In this document: positions 45,953 to 58,213 of the stretch, piece after piece
Layout: every line of letters begins with the position of its first letter
Position numbering within the stretch: the stretch's first letter is position 1
Source: Blepharisma japonicum
Lineage: Eukaryota; Ciliophora; Heterotrichea; Heterotrichida; Blepharismidae
Assembly: GCA_949751835.1 (NCBI GenBank)
Contig: CATKHK010000040.1
Span: forward strand, 340,978-404,977
DNA: 64,000 nt
Reading direction: 5' to 3'
Notes under the pieces: model-generated
What the model saw: the letters and a program-made list of their open reading frames with translations, nothing else
The model's database searches: none
What the model was told of the DNA's origin: nothing
Translations under genes and position numbers: made by a program

Positions 45953-47944
45953 ATGGGAGAAGAATACTCAACGAGGGAGCTTGAATGGTTCGATATAGAA
46001 ACAAAGATGCGTGAACTCTTGCAACAGCAGCTTGAACCTGTGCTTTCAAAAGCAAGAGAGGACAGAGAAACGAATGCTAGGTTAAAAAGCATTGTAGTTC
46101 AGTTAGAAGATAGGATTAAAGAGTTAGAGCTAGCTGTTTTAGGTGATCAGCCTTTTGAAACGGTAATAGATAGCATTAAAAATAAGCACACTGAATTAGA
46201 AGGCAATCGGAAGAAGGATGCAATAATAGTAAATCAAGAATTCTTAGGAATTAAAGAAGTCATAAAATCATTTCAGTTTCAGCTGGGTGGCTTCCAAGAC
46301 ATGCTTAATAATTTCGACGAACTAAGCAAAAGTACTCGTGATGAAATCAGTCAAATGAGGATAGGCATTGATGCTAATCAACAGTTAGTCATGAATGAGT
46401 TTAACGGCGTAAACACAAGATTTCAAGAAATGACGAAGGCATATATAGAATACAATCTTAGAGCAGAGGAAAAAGCTAATAGATCGCTTAGCAAATCATC
46501 TGAAAACTCAATAGAAATTGCAAGTCTAAGAAAAGATATTAATTCTCTTAGAGCAGAAACTGGAGCATTGCTTTCCTCAATGGAAGACCAAAATACTAAT
46601 AAGCTTAGCATTGGTTCTTTCAATAATGAAAAATCTCTGATTGAGCAAAGATTTGAGAGTTATAAAGAGAAATTAGATAAGTTCAACGATGAGCTGATCA
46701 AGAGAGACTCTTTTATTGACAAATATATTCCTCTGAAAATTGCTACAATTGTTTCTGACTATATGCATTCTTCTCTTGATTTATTAGCACGAAAACGAAT
46801 AGCCGAGTTTGAGATGAATTTCTTGAGAGACTTGAATTCTGAAGCCTTAATAGAAAGAGGAGTTGAACCAAGAGAAATTCAAGTCACAAAAATTCTTGAG
46901 GACATGAAGCATATTGAGCAAAGAAAAGTTGACCTTCTCAGTGATAAAAAATCTAAAAGACAGAGCTCAGCGATGAGTTCTCAGAGGGCATTATCAAACC
47001 CTTCTGATCCTGAAAGTCCAATAAATGCACAAAATATAAAAGCGCCTCTCCCACAAATCGAAGAAGTAGAGGTCAATCCAGCTAATCAAATATATAATAT
47101 TGAAAATATACAAGAAATAGTTGAAAAAGTTTTTGAAGAGCAATTCGAGCCTCATATTTTAAAATTCAGGTTTGAAATTAAAGATAAGTTTGCAATGATG
47201 CAAAAAATAATCAAGACTGGCGACGATCAATCCATGGCTCTTGCAAACCATTTAATTGAAGAGATTGAAGATCTTAATAAAAAGGTAAAAAAAGATAGAG
47301 CTGACTTTGAAGCAAGCAGTGCAGAATTTAAGGAAAAACATAATAAAATAGATGAAAATTTGGAAAAAATAGAAAATTCTTTAAGCAACACTGCTCAAAT
47401 GGTCGTGTGCCTTGTTGAATGCGCTCAGATTCAGCAAGCTTTAGAAGCACAAGATGAAGAAGATCGCCATACAATGGCTCAAAACTATGAAAGGGACCTT
47501 CAAAATGAGCTAGTCATGAGCAAGCCTAAATATTCTCCTGAGCCATATAACTCAACTGTACCTTCTGCCAATTTTTCGCTCCAAAAGAAGTGCCTTGGGT
47601 GTGGAAATACGACTTCCATTATCTCGGGTTATCGAACATCTATAATGTATAAGCCTACGCCGCTCTTTTATAGAAATAAAAAGCTTGATAGGCCTGAACT
47701 TATATCTTTAAAAGGAAATATAATTAAAAGATGCTGAGACTCAGTATCTCCCGCAATGCCTTGAAAACAAAATGATTTTGAGCAAATCATATTAGACGCT
47801 TCTAAAAATTGAAACAAAAGAAATATAAATAATGAATCAACTCTTTCTGAACCTCTTGGAAGAGATGCTTTACCAATGCTTGTCTCACCAGCAAATCGAT
47901 CATTTAGCAACTCTCGAAGGAGTAAATTAACAAGTTACCGTTAA
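45953..47944 (+). CDS. long coiled-coil protein with CxxC motif
   Basis: A 663-residue protein. Residues 1-330 and 380-500 are coiled coils (LLQQQLEPVLSKAREDRE, IEEIEDLNKKVKKDRADF) separated by a Ser/Pro linker. A C-terminal module has a CLGCG motif (about 545) followed by a basic, Trp-containing tail with two TGA-Trp codons; a single CxxC would need a partner to bind zinc. It starts 87 nt after the DeSI stop. A centrosomal, basal-body or cortical role is plausible for such a protein in a ciliate but is not shown. Confidence 0.8.
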
Positions 47945-48048
47945 TGGGTTCAATAAATATATTTACTATATTAAATCATTTTTCTAAATTATTTCCCCTG
48001 TTCTCCATAGCTGAAATTAGCCACATTTGTAGATAAAAGAGGGTAGGA

Positions 48049-49893
48049 ATGTCGATATTCCCAGCTGAAGTAGCAGATAAATTCGAGTATGTAGACCAAA
48101 TTAACTTTGGCTCATATGGAGCGGTCTTTAAGGTTAAGCGCAAGCAAGATAAGTATTATTTATTTAGTCAAATTTTTGCAATGAAGGTGGTTGCCATAAA
48201 TCCTGGGGATAAAAAGAGCTTAAAGAATGTGGAAATCGAAACAAAAATCATTTCTGAGCTTAAAAATCCATATCTCATCCAGGCAGTATTCTGTACAAAA
48301 GTCGATAACAAAGTTTATATGGTTATAGACTATTGTGAGAAAGGCGATCTCCTTAAGTTCATATGTGACAGAATTGGGGATTCTCGGCCTTTTAGTGAAG
48401 AATTAATATGAAAATATTTTATCCAAATCTGTTTTGGACTTGAATGCTTGCATGCAAATCAAATTATCCACCGAGATATTAAACCAGAAAACATCCTTTT
48501 GGATTGGCGATATAATATAAAAATAGGAGATTTTGGGCTTTCTCGATACTTAGCTGCTTCCTCCGTGGATGGGACCAGTTTTTACTATTCTCCTAGAATG
48601 CTAGATGGACATCCACCTAACAGTAAATGCGATATTTGAGCACTTGGATGTGTTTTATATTATCTATGCAACTTTAAGCATCCTTTTAAAGGCAATATCA
48701 TGAAAGCTAAAACTGAGCAGCCAAAACCATTGCGAGCTCAATACTCAAATGAACTAAAATCGGTAGTTGATTGGTGCTTGAAGAAAGAAGAAAGCCAAAG
48801 ACCTACAATAAATCAAATATTGAGCATTGAATTTATAGCCAGCAAAGCTAAAAGTTTGTGATTAAACATCCCATTTAACTCTACTCTAATTAAAAATATA
48901 AAGAGCTTAACAATTGAAGAATTAAGAGCTAAAACCTCTGCTATTATGGAAAAAACGGATAATAGTCCAGAAATAGATAAAGAATTCAGAAATGTAGTCT
49001 TTGATTATGAATTTTCAGATAACAAGTCAGCACTTAGAGAGGCTTATAAGGAATATATTAAGGCTTATTATCATATATCTGCTTTGTATTGTTGTAATAC
49101 TATGTGTAGTCCCATTGGATGGCAGGTAATAAGAAATTGAAATGTTCATTGAGAGATAAGAGACACAAACATGATAAGTACAAGATTATATTCAAAATTT
49201 TATATGGAAAGAAGAGGAATATTAATAGGAGGTAGCGAAAATGAGCATGCTGTCACTAAAATCCCTGGGGGAATTTTTATATCAACTTATGGCCAAAATG
49301 TGATATATGATAATAATTTTAATGCTCGCGAGCTACCACCATCCAAAGTGAAATGCTGATACCCATCAGCTATTTATTTTAATAGAAGTATCTATCGTTT
49401 TGGAGGATTAAACGGGTTTATTAACAAATTATTAACTCTATCAGAGAAATTCGATTTAGATGAGGATCGATGAATTGATTTAGCTCCACTACCTGAAGCT
49501 ATGTATCATTGTCATAGCTTAATACATAAAGGGAATATTTTAATTGCTGGAGTCGGAAGTAGAAATATTTTGAGATATTCAATTAATGGTAACTCTTTCT
49601 CAGCTATCCCTTATAATTTTTTAGGGGGTACAAAGATATTAGCAAAAGCAGAGAAATTGTACTTATTTGGGGCTCAAGGATTTATCTATGAAAGCGAAAT
49701 TGAAGATGAAAGCACCTGAAAAAATATAGGGAGCTCAGATTTTATAGAAAATGGACAGCCACATTGTACAATATCAAATGGAGTAATAATGATTGGAATC
49801 TCAGACTATGGGAGGTATTACACATATGAGTTTAATTTGAATCAAAAGCGATTGTCCAAAAATATAACGAATGCAACTTTGATTTCTTTTTAG
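48049..49893 (+). CDS. NEK-like kinase fused to kelch-type propeller
   Basis: A 614-residue protein rebuilt across several TGA-Trp codons. Residues 10-270 are a Ser/Thr kinase: INFGSYGAVFKV glycine loop, FAMKVVA lysine, HRDIKPENILL, GDFGLSR. The activation segment ends GTSFYYSPRML, so the usual Glu of the APE motif is Arg. Overall it is closest to NEK kinases by eye. A helical linker has LTIEELRAKTS, which recurs in the pseudogene at 56042-57538. Residues 380-614 are a kelch-type repeat domain (SIYRFGG, W-x-DLAPLPEA, LIAGVGSRNILRYSI, GFIYESEIEDES) shared with the genes at 10620 and 58214. A stable link between kinase and propeller is suggested by the continuous frame. Confidence 0.85.
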
Positions 49894-50137
49894 TAGATAT
49901 ATAACGCATTTTTATAGAAATATTAAATTAAGTTAATGATTCTAATTAGAGACTCATAAAAGGCTCATTTTTGCTATTATAAATAATTGATAAGAATTAT
50001 AAATATAAAGTAGCTGAATAAAATGCTGTCTAATGTAGGTGATAATTTCAGCACGTTGCTCATGAAATTGAATTCCTTATATATAAATTAAAGTTAATTT
50101 TAACAGTCGAAATAATTTTGATAATAATTATTGTTAG

Positions 50138-50758
50138 TTAATAGTAAAGGCTATCATGATGATCTGATTCTTCAATTCCTTCATCTTCTAGATTTCTTTC
50201 ATCTTCTTCACTTCCTTCATCCCCTTCATTTTCTTCACCTTCCTCTTCGCTCATTTCTCCTCCGATAGTAAAGTTTCTATCTTCATCATTCATTCTTCGA
50301 TCAGACAGTTCTTGCTGAATTATTTCATAAAAAAGTAAAGAATGAGAAGCATGAATTTCGTTAGAAAATTTTGCTTTTAGATTTTCTAGCTTGTTATCTT
50401 TATAATTGGTTTTTCATAAATCAGAGCGAGTGATATAACGGATAATTTCATCTTCTTTGTCTATTTTTGCAGGCAAGCATCTCATTATGAATCTTTTGAT
50501 AAAAGTTTTCAAACTTTTACAATCAGGAAGATTCTCGCTCATACTCTTGCATTTTTCAATAATTGATTTCATATACTCTAAAACCATCTCTCTGTTACAT
50601 CTATTTGTTGTAGGTCTACTAAAAGATTCAAGTTTATACTCAGATTTCATGTATTTTTCAACATATCAAGGAAAGTAATATGATTCAATTTTTTGGTGAA
50701 GTTTTATGATGTGAGATAATTTGGACACAGCGCAAAATGGATAGAAACGTGACTCCAT
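50138..50758 (-). CDS. hypothetical protein with acidic tail
   Basis: A 206-residue protein. Reading TGA as Trp extends the frame upstream of the first apparent ATG (50650) to an ATG at 50758, adding MESRFYPFCAVSKL and YYFPWYVEKYMKSE, which look protein-like. The middle is helical and basic; the last 55 residues are strongly acidic (EEEGEENEGDEGSEEDE). Such an acidic tail is common in nuclear or chromatin proteins. No family recognised. An in-frame TAG just upstream limits the start. Confidence 0.65.
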
Positions 50759-51942
50759 AAACTTCGAAGTCTATCTATGATTATATAAAAAGTGATTTTC
50801 CATGAAAAAATTACTTTTAAATTTATCAAGCTAAATAAGCTGCTTTATTTTTGATACTTCATTTATTTTTGCTTTTTTAATGCTCACAATTTTCTACCCA
50901 AACAGAGCATAAATAGGAATTTTCTATCCAAAATATAAAGCATTTACATTCATGTTTAAATTTTATGTATGCCTCACAAAGCGTCTATTTTATAACGACC
51001 CTTTTTTTTTCCTATTTTTATTTTTTTGCCTTTAGCCTATTATTTTTTACAATTTCTCCTTAATTATTTTTGAGCTTTAAGGTATTTACATCGATTTTAC
51101 TCTATTGCTTTGGCACAGCCATTTAACCTGAAATTTTGTTCCATTTTTCAAAATAATGGCTTATCTATTACTCTGAATAATTTTTCTAAGCAAATTGTGA
51201 ATTGCCAAAAGTTTAATTTTTAAAATACTTATTTTTTATATATTGTAAATTCCAGGTTAAGAGATTTTATTTAGTTTAAATAGATGGCTTTATATATCTG
51301 ATTTTCCTAGAGTAAGTGATTATTTCTCATGTTTCTTCAAAGAAAAAAATTGAAATCTGGACTTACAGCTATACAGGTGTATATAAGCTGTTGATGCTAC
51401 TCTCAAATTCATGTAAAAACACTTAAATGGAGAAAATAGAGACAGTTACTTTTAGGGAATTTAAAAATGCATTTAATTCTATGTCCTGGCCTATTTTTGG
51501 AAGCAGAGTTAATAATTATTATCATTTGAGTTATATATAATATATTGTGCTTGAATTTTTATACGATTTTCTTATTTTTGTTCAATTCTCAGTACTGTAT
51601 TTTTATTATAGCTATATAAAAACTTAATAATTTAAATATTGATACCAGAAATGGCTAGAAAGCTTGAAAAGAATCAGGTTAGAATATAGATGAAATTAGC
51701 GCATTGCAGGTATGCCACACTTTATCATTCCTAAGAAATGTTTAACTTCCCAAGGAGTTCATCAGGCACGAAAATTTTGCTAATTAGCTCAAGAACTCTT
51801 CCCTAAGAGCGCTATCGACAACTGAAGACTTTTATTTTTTTCTTAAAAGCATTTTAGCATTGTACTTATGTGCAAAATGAATTACAAAATCTTGCATTTT
51901 ATATATTAAAATTTAATGGCTTAAAACCCGATTTAAGGTTAT
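50759..51942. other. 1.2-kb AT-rich interval
   Basis: No convincing gene. A 37-codon frame at 51427-51540 (EKIETVTFREFKNAF) is too short to judge. No structured repeat seen. It forms the border between ordinary genes on the left and decayed sequences on the right. Confidence 0.5.
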
Positions 51943-52337
51943 TTAGGGTAGATGCATCATTTGGAAGCGAACCGTATCCATGCAAACACTCCACTTTTCA
52001 CCGTTCAGTCTCTCTTCAGTGCTTCTCGCAGCTCCAATGCATAAACCATTTGAAATGTAATTCATTGATGGAGCTGAACTTCCTCCACCATTGTGAGAAA
52101 CAAGATCTCTGATGGTTGTTCCAGGTTGCACAGAAATAGGATGTGAGACACTCCAGTCACTACTTAAGCCGGAGCTTGGCGTGCATAAATATCCTGTTTA
52201 TGGATTGCTTTCATATATAAAATTACCTTGAGGAGTTCGAACATGCACTGCGTGATGGTCAAAGAATGAAAACTTCTCAACAGCTAACGGCCTTTTGATG
52301 ACCTCGCTTTATTTACAGAAAGATTGTTAAAGCTCAT
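51943..52337 (-). pseudogene. broken gene fragment of unknown family
   Basis: On the minus strand a protein-like reading runs from ATG at 52337 (MSFNNLSV), jumps frame near 52306 (a 14-nt GT-AG-like piece would be needed), continues as KRPLAVEKFSFFDHHAVHV, hits an in-frame TAA after ESNP, and goes on as TGYLCTPSSGLSSDWSVSH to a TAA at 51943. Codon use and composition are good on both sides of the breaks, so this was a gene. One frame jump and one stop make it a pseudogene unless an unusual intron is present. The protein is not recognised. Confidence 0.5.
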
Positions 52338-52527
52338 ATTTATTATAATCCTACAAATGTTGATTATTATACATATTTTTAATATGGCTTCTTTTTAATT
52401 ATTTATGTCTTCATATGGAATATATTGATTAAGGACCGTCGCCCTATAAAGCCTATTTTACCGATTACCTCAAAATCAATAAAATCTTATCTAAATATCA
52501 AGTTATGCATATTAATAATTATTTAAA

Positions 52528-55490
52528 ATGGATAATGCACTGTGTGAGACTGTAAGGCGATATGATAAAAAAGCATGCGAATTCATGAATTATTAGTATG
52601 TTTTATTAGGCATAATGCTAGCAATTTATTTGTCTTTAAACTCTATTGAATATGCAAAAAGTATTGGAAAAAATATTAATATCCTAGGAAAAGACTTTAT
52701 GATAGAGCATTACTTCACAAGAATTTGTCAAAAATGTAATAGAATTGGACACTATGGTGACAAATGCATAACTACGAATATTAGTGAACGATGCAGAACA
52801 GAATTAAAAAAATATATGGTTGAAATTAATAGATATATGAGTACTAAAATTTACTACAGTAAATTTTTTCATTTTCCACAAGCACTAATTAAAATCACAC
52901 AAGAAAATGATGATGAAGTTGTTGGAAGCTATATTGAGAAAGGGAAAAAAGAACAATTCTTCACATTGAGTTCTGTAATATGATCAAATGAATACTTAAT
53001 TCATAATTTCTGCAAAGAAAATAACTGAAACTGCATATGCTTTGATATAAAGACAGATGGACCTTTAAGTAAAAATTTAAATCATTGATTAGTTATAATA
53101 TTCACGAAATAATTGATGAAAATCTGAATAAGGAATTAAAGACAAATATAAATAAATTAAAATCTGACAGAGATGGCATTAAAATTGCATGTGTGAATAT
53201 TCAAAACAATAAATTGGGGACTAAAAATTATGCTATAAATGAGATTGAATGATCAAACTGTGATCTTATAGGAGTATTAGAAAGTGGATTTGGAGAATTG
53301 ATATGCAAGAAATACTATAAAATCTTATAATTAGAAAATTGAGGCTTGCAGGCTTATGCTAGATACATTGAAAATTGGAAAATTTTAGATAAAGACAGTA
53401 ATAGCGATTATCAATTTGCTATTATCGAGGGATTAGGTTTCAAGACATGTTTTGTTTATGTAAAACCCAAATGTAATATGCAAGAATTTACAAAACTTTT
53501 AGAAAGCATAGAAAAACATCAATGTGACGTAATAGCAGGAGATTTTAACTTACATATCAAGGGATATTTATCAAGTAAACATGATAAGATAAGCAAGATC
53601 CTTTTAAGATTTTTAGAAGAGCATAGTTATAAAATAAGAAACTCTGTAAACAAAGCAACTTTTAAAAAAGCCAACTGTCAAAAGATAATAATTACACATT
53701 TAGAAAATTTCCTTTAGACTTATTTCTTTATGAAACAGAAAAAACCTCATATGATTCAATTTATTAAAATAAGCAGGAAAAATAGATGCTTGGATTTTCA
53801 AATCAATAAAAAGATTAAAATTGATTATGACACTTATGAAAAAATGAAATTTAATTTATGCAAACTTGCTGACATTGATATCAGTAATTGAATATGAGTA
53901 TTTCAAAATTCTTTGAGATGAGCATATGGCAGATGTAGCAGAAGGGTTTCTAATATCAAGATTTTTAATAAAAATGAAATCATAGCAATTCATACGAAAA
54001 AGGTTTTAGATATTATTAAACAGGAAAATGACAATCTACTAATAAACAAAAAATTTAGATTTACTAAAAGAATTAGTATTCGTGGAGATGATAATACGGA
54101 TGACGCATGGAAAAATTTCTATAAAAAACTTTATGAGAGCGATGAAGAAATAATATATGATATTGGAAATGAATTTTATATTCCTAATTTGGAAGAAATT
54201 AAAGAAGCAAGAAACAATATCAATCAAAACAAGTGTCCTGGACCTGACGGCATTTGTGATGCTCGCTTCCCTGAAGATTTTAATCATAGTATTATAAATA
54301 TCTTTGAAGACTGATGCAACAGACAAAGCATTGGAAAAGAAAATCGATGCGTAATTGTTCCTATTTATAAAAATGGTGATAAAAATTTGGCAGAAAACTA
54401 CAGACCTATTGCACTTATAAACTTTTTAGTAAAATTATATGAAACTTCAATATTAAAAAATACCAAAACATCCTGACTAAAAATATTAAAAGTTATCAAT
54501 TTGGCTTCGCAGAAAAGAAATCAGCTAAATTACAATATGAAATACTAAACTCATGAATCGATGAAAAGTTTAATATTATCAAAGTAGAAAATGTTTTTCT
54601 TCTTTTTATAGATTTTAAGAAAGCTTATGATTATGTAAATAGAACCATTTTAATCAAAAAATTAGAAAGATATAAAATGCCAAATGAACTGATAAATACT
54701 ATCAAATTAATTTTTAAGGGCCAAACTTTAAGGGTAGTAAATTCTAAAATGCCTTGGATAAACAGTAGCAGAGGAGTTAGACAAGGATCACCACTAAGTC
54801 CGATTTTGTTTAGCTTGTATATCAATGACTTATTTGATATTTTAGAATTAAATAGCAGATTGTTTATTAGAGCATACGCTGATGATATCTTATTGCTAGC
54901 GAATGAAATTTGTTTTGATAAATATAAAGATAATGATTATGCAAGTTTGACAAAAAGCTATAAATATTTAGGCAACATTATTAAATTAAGAAAAGATGGA
55001 AAATTTTTTATTAATCGATATCTTTTGAACAATGCAGAATAAGATTGCCTAAATTTAAAATTTGTTTAAACAATTTAGCAAGAAGCATAGGGCAAAATTG
55101 CTTTAACTATAAATCTATTAAAATTTTAATTGAAAGTTGCATTAGAGGGAAATTTATATGGAATGGGTAATATGGTTGATCGAAATGAAAATAAGATATT
55201 TTTAACGGAAGAGAAAGGAAAATTTGAAACTAGGATAAGAAAAATACGGAGGAAAAATTGCATGCTCCTCAATGATGTCCAATACCAATACTGCATCTTA
55301 TTACCAAAATACCATCTTGTCAATTAATTCTGAGGGAAATAAAAGTTAACAGACTAAAAGAATTATGGAAGAATTATAATATTGAATATTTTGATAAAAC
55401 TGATAAAGAACTTTTGAAAATCAATTTTTGAAATGCTCAAGACCTATTATTAATTCTATTCCAGGAATTAAGAATTTCGTAAGAATCCCT
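52528..55490 (+). mobile_element. decayed LINE-type non-LTR retrotransposon
   Basis: Remains of a LINE in 5' to 3' order. At 52615-52983 lies an ORF1-like part with a CCHC zinc knuckle (CQKCNRIGHYGDKC). At about 53180-53717 is an exo-endonuclease-phosphatase domain (KIACVNIQNNKLG, VIAGDFNLHIKG). At about 54060-55040 is a reverse transcriptase with NKCPGPDGICD, NYRPIALINFLVKLYE, FIDFKKAYDYVNR, SRGVRQGSPLSPILFSLY and the catalytic YADD. TGA is Trp here also. It is broken by an in-frame TAG near the start, several stops between ORF1 and the endonuclease, a frame jump near 54450 and more after 55040. I find no clear target duplication or tail, so the ends are approximate. Confidence 0.85.
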
Positions 55491-56041
55491 AAGCCTTAGA
55501 TGCCAGAAATAGCTATACAATAAACTCCCAAAGAATTAAATATTAAAATCATAGATTTTTACACTTTTAGCATTATGGCTAATTAAAACAATAAGAATCT
55601 TGACTAAAGTAACTCAACTTGTGTAAGCTATTAAAATTTCTTTGAAAATTTTCTATTAAAAAATTCTATTTATAAGTTAAAAGAGTCAATTAATGTGCAT
55701 CTCTTAAGAAAGCTGAATTGGCATAGTTAGTAATTAGAAACAATTAAATTTTAGAAATATTCCCAAAAACCATATGGAGAATAAAACTTCAGTCTTATAT
55801 TTTCAATAGCACTAAAATAATTTTATTATTCTTATTATAAATAGTTTTTAGACTAAAATATCGATAAGTTCTTATCCTGATTTTAATTAAATTTTCCAGT
55901 TTTAAATTAGATGATAGCAAGTTAGAAGATTAGTGAAAGAAAATATGCAGGATTATTAACAGAAGTAGCATTTATTATAAAGCATTAACATTAATCATTA
56001 TTTTATTTAAAAGCATTAAAAGTTACTTTTAGCTAACCATT
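55491..56041. other. 551-nt AT-rich interval
   Basis: No gene seen. It is probably the 3' flank of the retrotransposon remnant and of the following minus-strand pseudogene. Confidence 0.5.
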
Positions 56042-57538
56042 TTATGATACTTTTAATTCCTTCAATCTCTTTTTATTCAAATCAAACTTGTAGTAAACAA
56101 TACCATTATCATAACGATCGTTCATCCCAATATATATTCCTCCTTTATTATATGAACATTACACTTGATGAAGATTATAATAGATTAGTGAGTCTGCTAT
56201 TTTCGTCTAATTGATGCAGCTTCCAATTTCGCTTTCATAGATTGATCCATCACCATCATAATCGCATTCAATCAAATACAGTCTCTCTTCTGCATTTATC
56301 AGTATCTTTCTTTTAGAACATGCAAACTTATAAGATATTCTTTTAAAGAGTTCCTATCCATTGAATATTGTAAAATTTTGGCATTATTCTCACCAGAAAT
56401 TAAAATATTCCCATTAAATATTACGCTATTAGAGTTTTCGTCAGCTTCTGGCATTTGAATTAATTGAATCCATCGATTTTGATCCAAATCAAAACTACTA
56501 GATAGATTTAAAATATTATTTTCATCATCAGATCCTCCAAAGCAATAGACACTGTTGTTAAAATAAGAGTACAAAATTGATAAAAATAAATTATATTTTT
56601 CTGCTAGATGGCAGCTCTTCCACTCCACCATTCACATCAATTAGCACTGTAATCCCAGAACATGGATCACTACCAAAACAGAATAGACTACCATTTGGAA
56701 CTTGAGTTAAGCAAGTGCCTTTGTCCAGTGGTTCTGGAGTCTCAACGATTTTGACTTCTTGGATTTCAGCTTCATTGTCTTCTTTGGAAATTCATAAGGA
56801 AAACTCGAGAAAGAGTTGATATCAATAGAATATTTCAAAAGATTTCTATTTTTATATCTGGAAATTATAATATTTCCATTAAATATAACACTATTACAAG
56901 AAAAATCAGGGAGCGGCATCGGCATTAATTTAATTCATCAATTTTGATCCAAATCAAATCTGCTAGACAGATTCAAAGGAAAGTCATTATAAGATCCTCA
57001 GAAGCAATAAACACTTCTATTGGAATATATAATTGCTATCAATTATTAAGCATTCCCAGAAACTGGATAACAATTGCCCCCGAAACAGAATAGCTCACTA
57101 TTTGGAAGTTTAGCAATGCATGTGGTATTATTTAAAAATCCTGCAGTCTCTAAAACTTTCAAATCTTCTCTTTCACTTTCAGTGTCATAAATAATCAAAT
57201 TAATTTTCTTATCTGATCTATCAATAAGATAAAGAGATACTATTTGATGATAGCTTTGACATATTTTTTGATATGCTTGGGTTATGGCAAATCAGAAACA
57301 GAATTCTGACTTTCATATAATTTGCAATTCTTCTAAAATCTTGCTCTGCTTTCAGGCTATTATTGGTTCTTTTTAATATCTCAGATGTTTTAGCTCTTAA
57401 CTCTTCGATAGTTAGAGCTTGGCCTACGAGATCTTGATTGGGCTGATTTATTGCTGGGTTTATTACTTTATTGGGGTATATGTCTGAATTTCATTGAAAA
57501 TTAAGCAAGCTAGCTTGAATTTTAGCGTTTAATTCCAT
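56042..57538 (-). pseudogene. kelch-family pseudogene, two partial copies in tandem
   Basis: From ATG at 57538 the reading gives a short N-terminus, the linker QALTIEELRAKTSEILKRT (as in the kinase-kelch gene), a frameshift, then kelch sequence (ELFCFGGNCYP, SVYCFWGSYND, NGNIIISRYKNRNLLKYSI). In the next 100 nt the kelch start appears again in another frame (VETPEPLDKGTCLTQVP, GSLFCFGSDP), followed by a TAA, another frameshift and a second kelch end (NNSVYCFGGSDDEN, NGNILISGENNAKILQYS, GSIYESEIGS) to TAA at 56042. So it holds one linker and two partial propellers, broken in at least four places. Its intact relative lies next to it at 58214-59989 on the same strand. Confidence 0.8.
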
Positions 57539-58213
57539 TTATAAATTTCTTAAAAATTGAAAAAACTATTTTCAACGCCTCATGAAAGTAATAAATTATA
57601 TTGCTCAAATGCTCAAAAGGATTATATCTTCATGCAACAACTATCAGTCACTCTATAATATTTAATAAGAAAGCGATTAGTAACTCCTGAACTTGTCTAA
57701 TTAACTGCATAGCATCCTCATACCGCGGAGAGAAGAACCCCTTCTAAAAATTTCTAGATCGAAGGTACTATCAGAGGAAAATGCTACAGATTGGGAACTG
57801 CAACCAAAATCACTCAAAAGTGGAGATTAGGAAATTCTAAAATTTCATTTTGAAAATAGCTTCTCATTTTTAGATTTCTGTAATTATTTAATAATAAAAT
57901 TACAAGTGATTATTTTTTGTAAAATTTACATTTCAAAATCAATGCTTATGATAACAATGAACATTCAAAAAAAACCTAAAATATATCGTCAAAAATTATT
58001 GGAATTAATAAGATGATTTCAGTTGAGTAATTGAGTGGGAGAGAATTGTAAATTTCAAACAGCAGATCTATTAATAATATTCTATGGACATTTGCAGCCC
58101 TAGCTTTGGCTAAATAAGTGTATGGCTATATAAACTATATTGATCAATGATATCATTTTAAAAATTAACAGCCAAAGAGTATTAAAAGAGAACTATGCAT
58201 TAAGCCACTTATT
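57539..58213. other. 675-nt AT-rich interval
   Basis: Between two minus-strand members of the kelch family. No gene, tRNA or clear repeat found. Confidence 0.5.

Noticed and set aside
57690-57790. Possible tRNA-like or hairpin sequence (ccgcggagagaagaaccccttc).
   Set aside because: I could not fold a cloverleaf or find the T-arm and box sequences; the pairing is weak.
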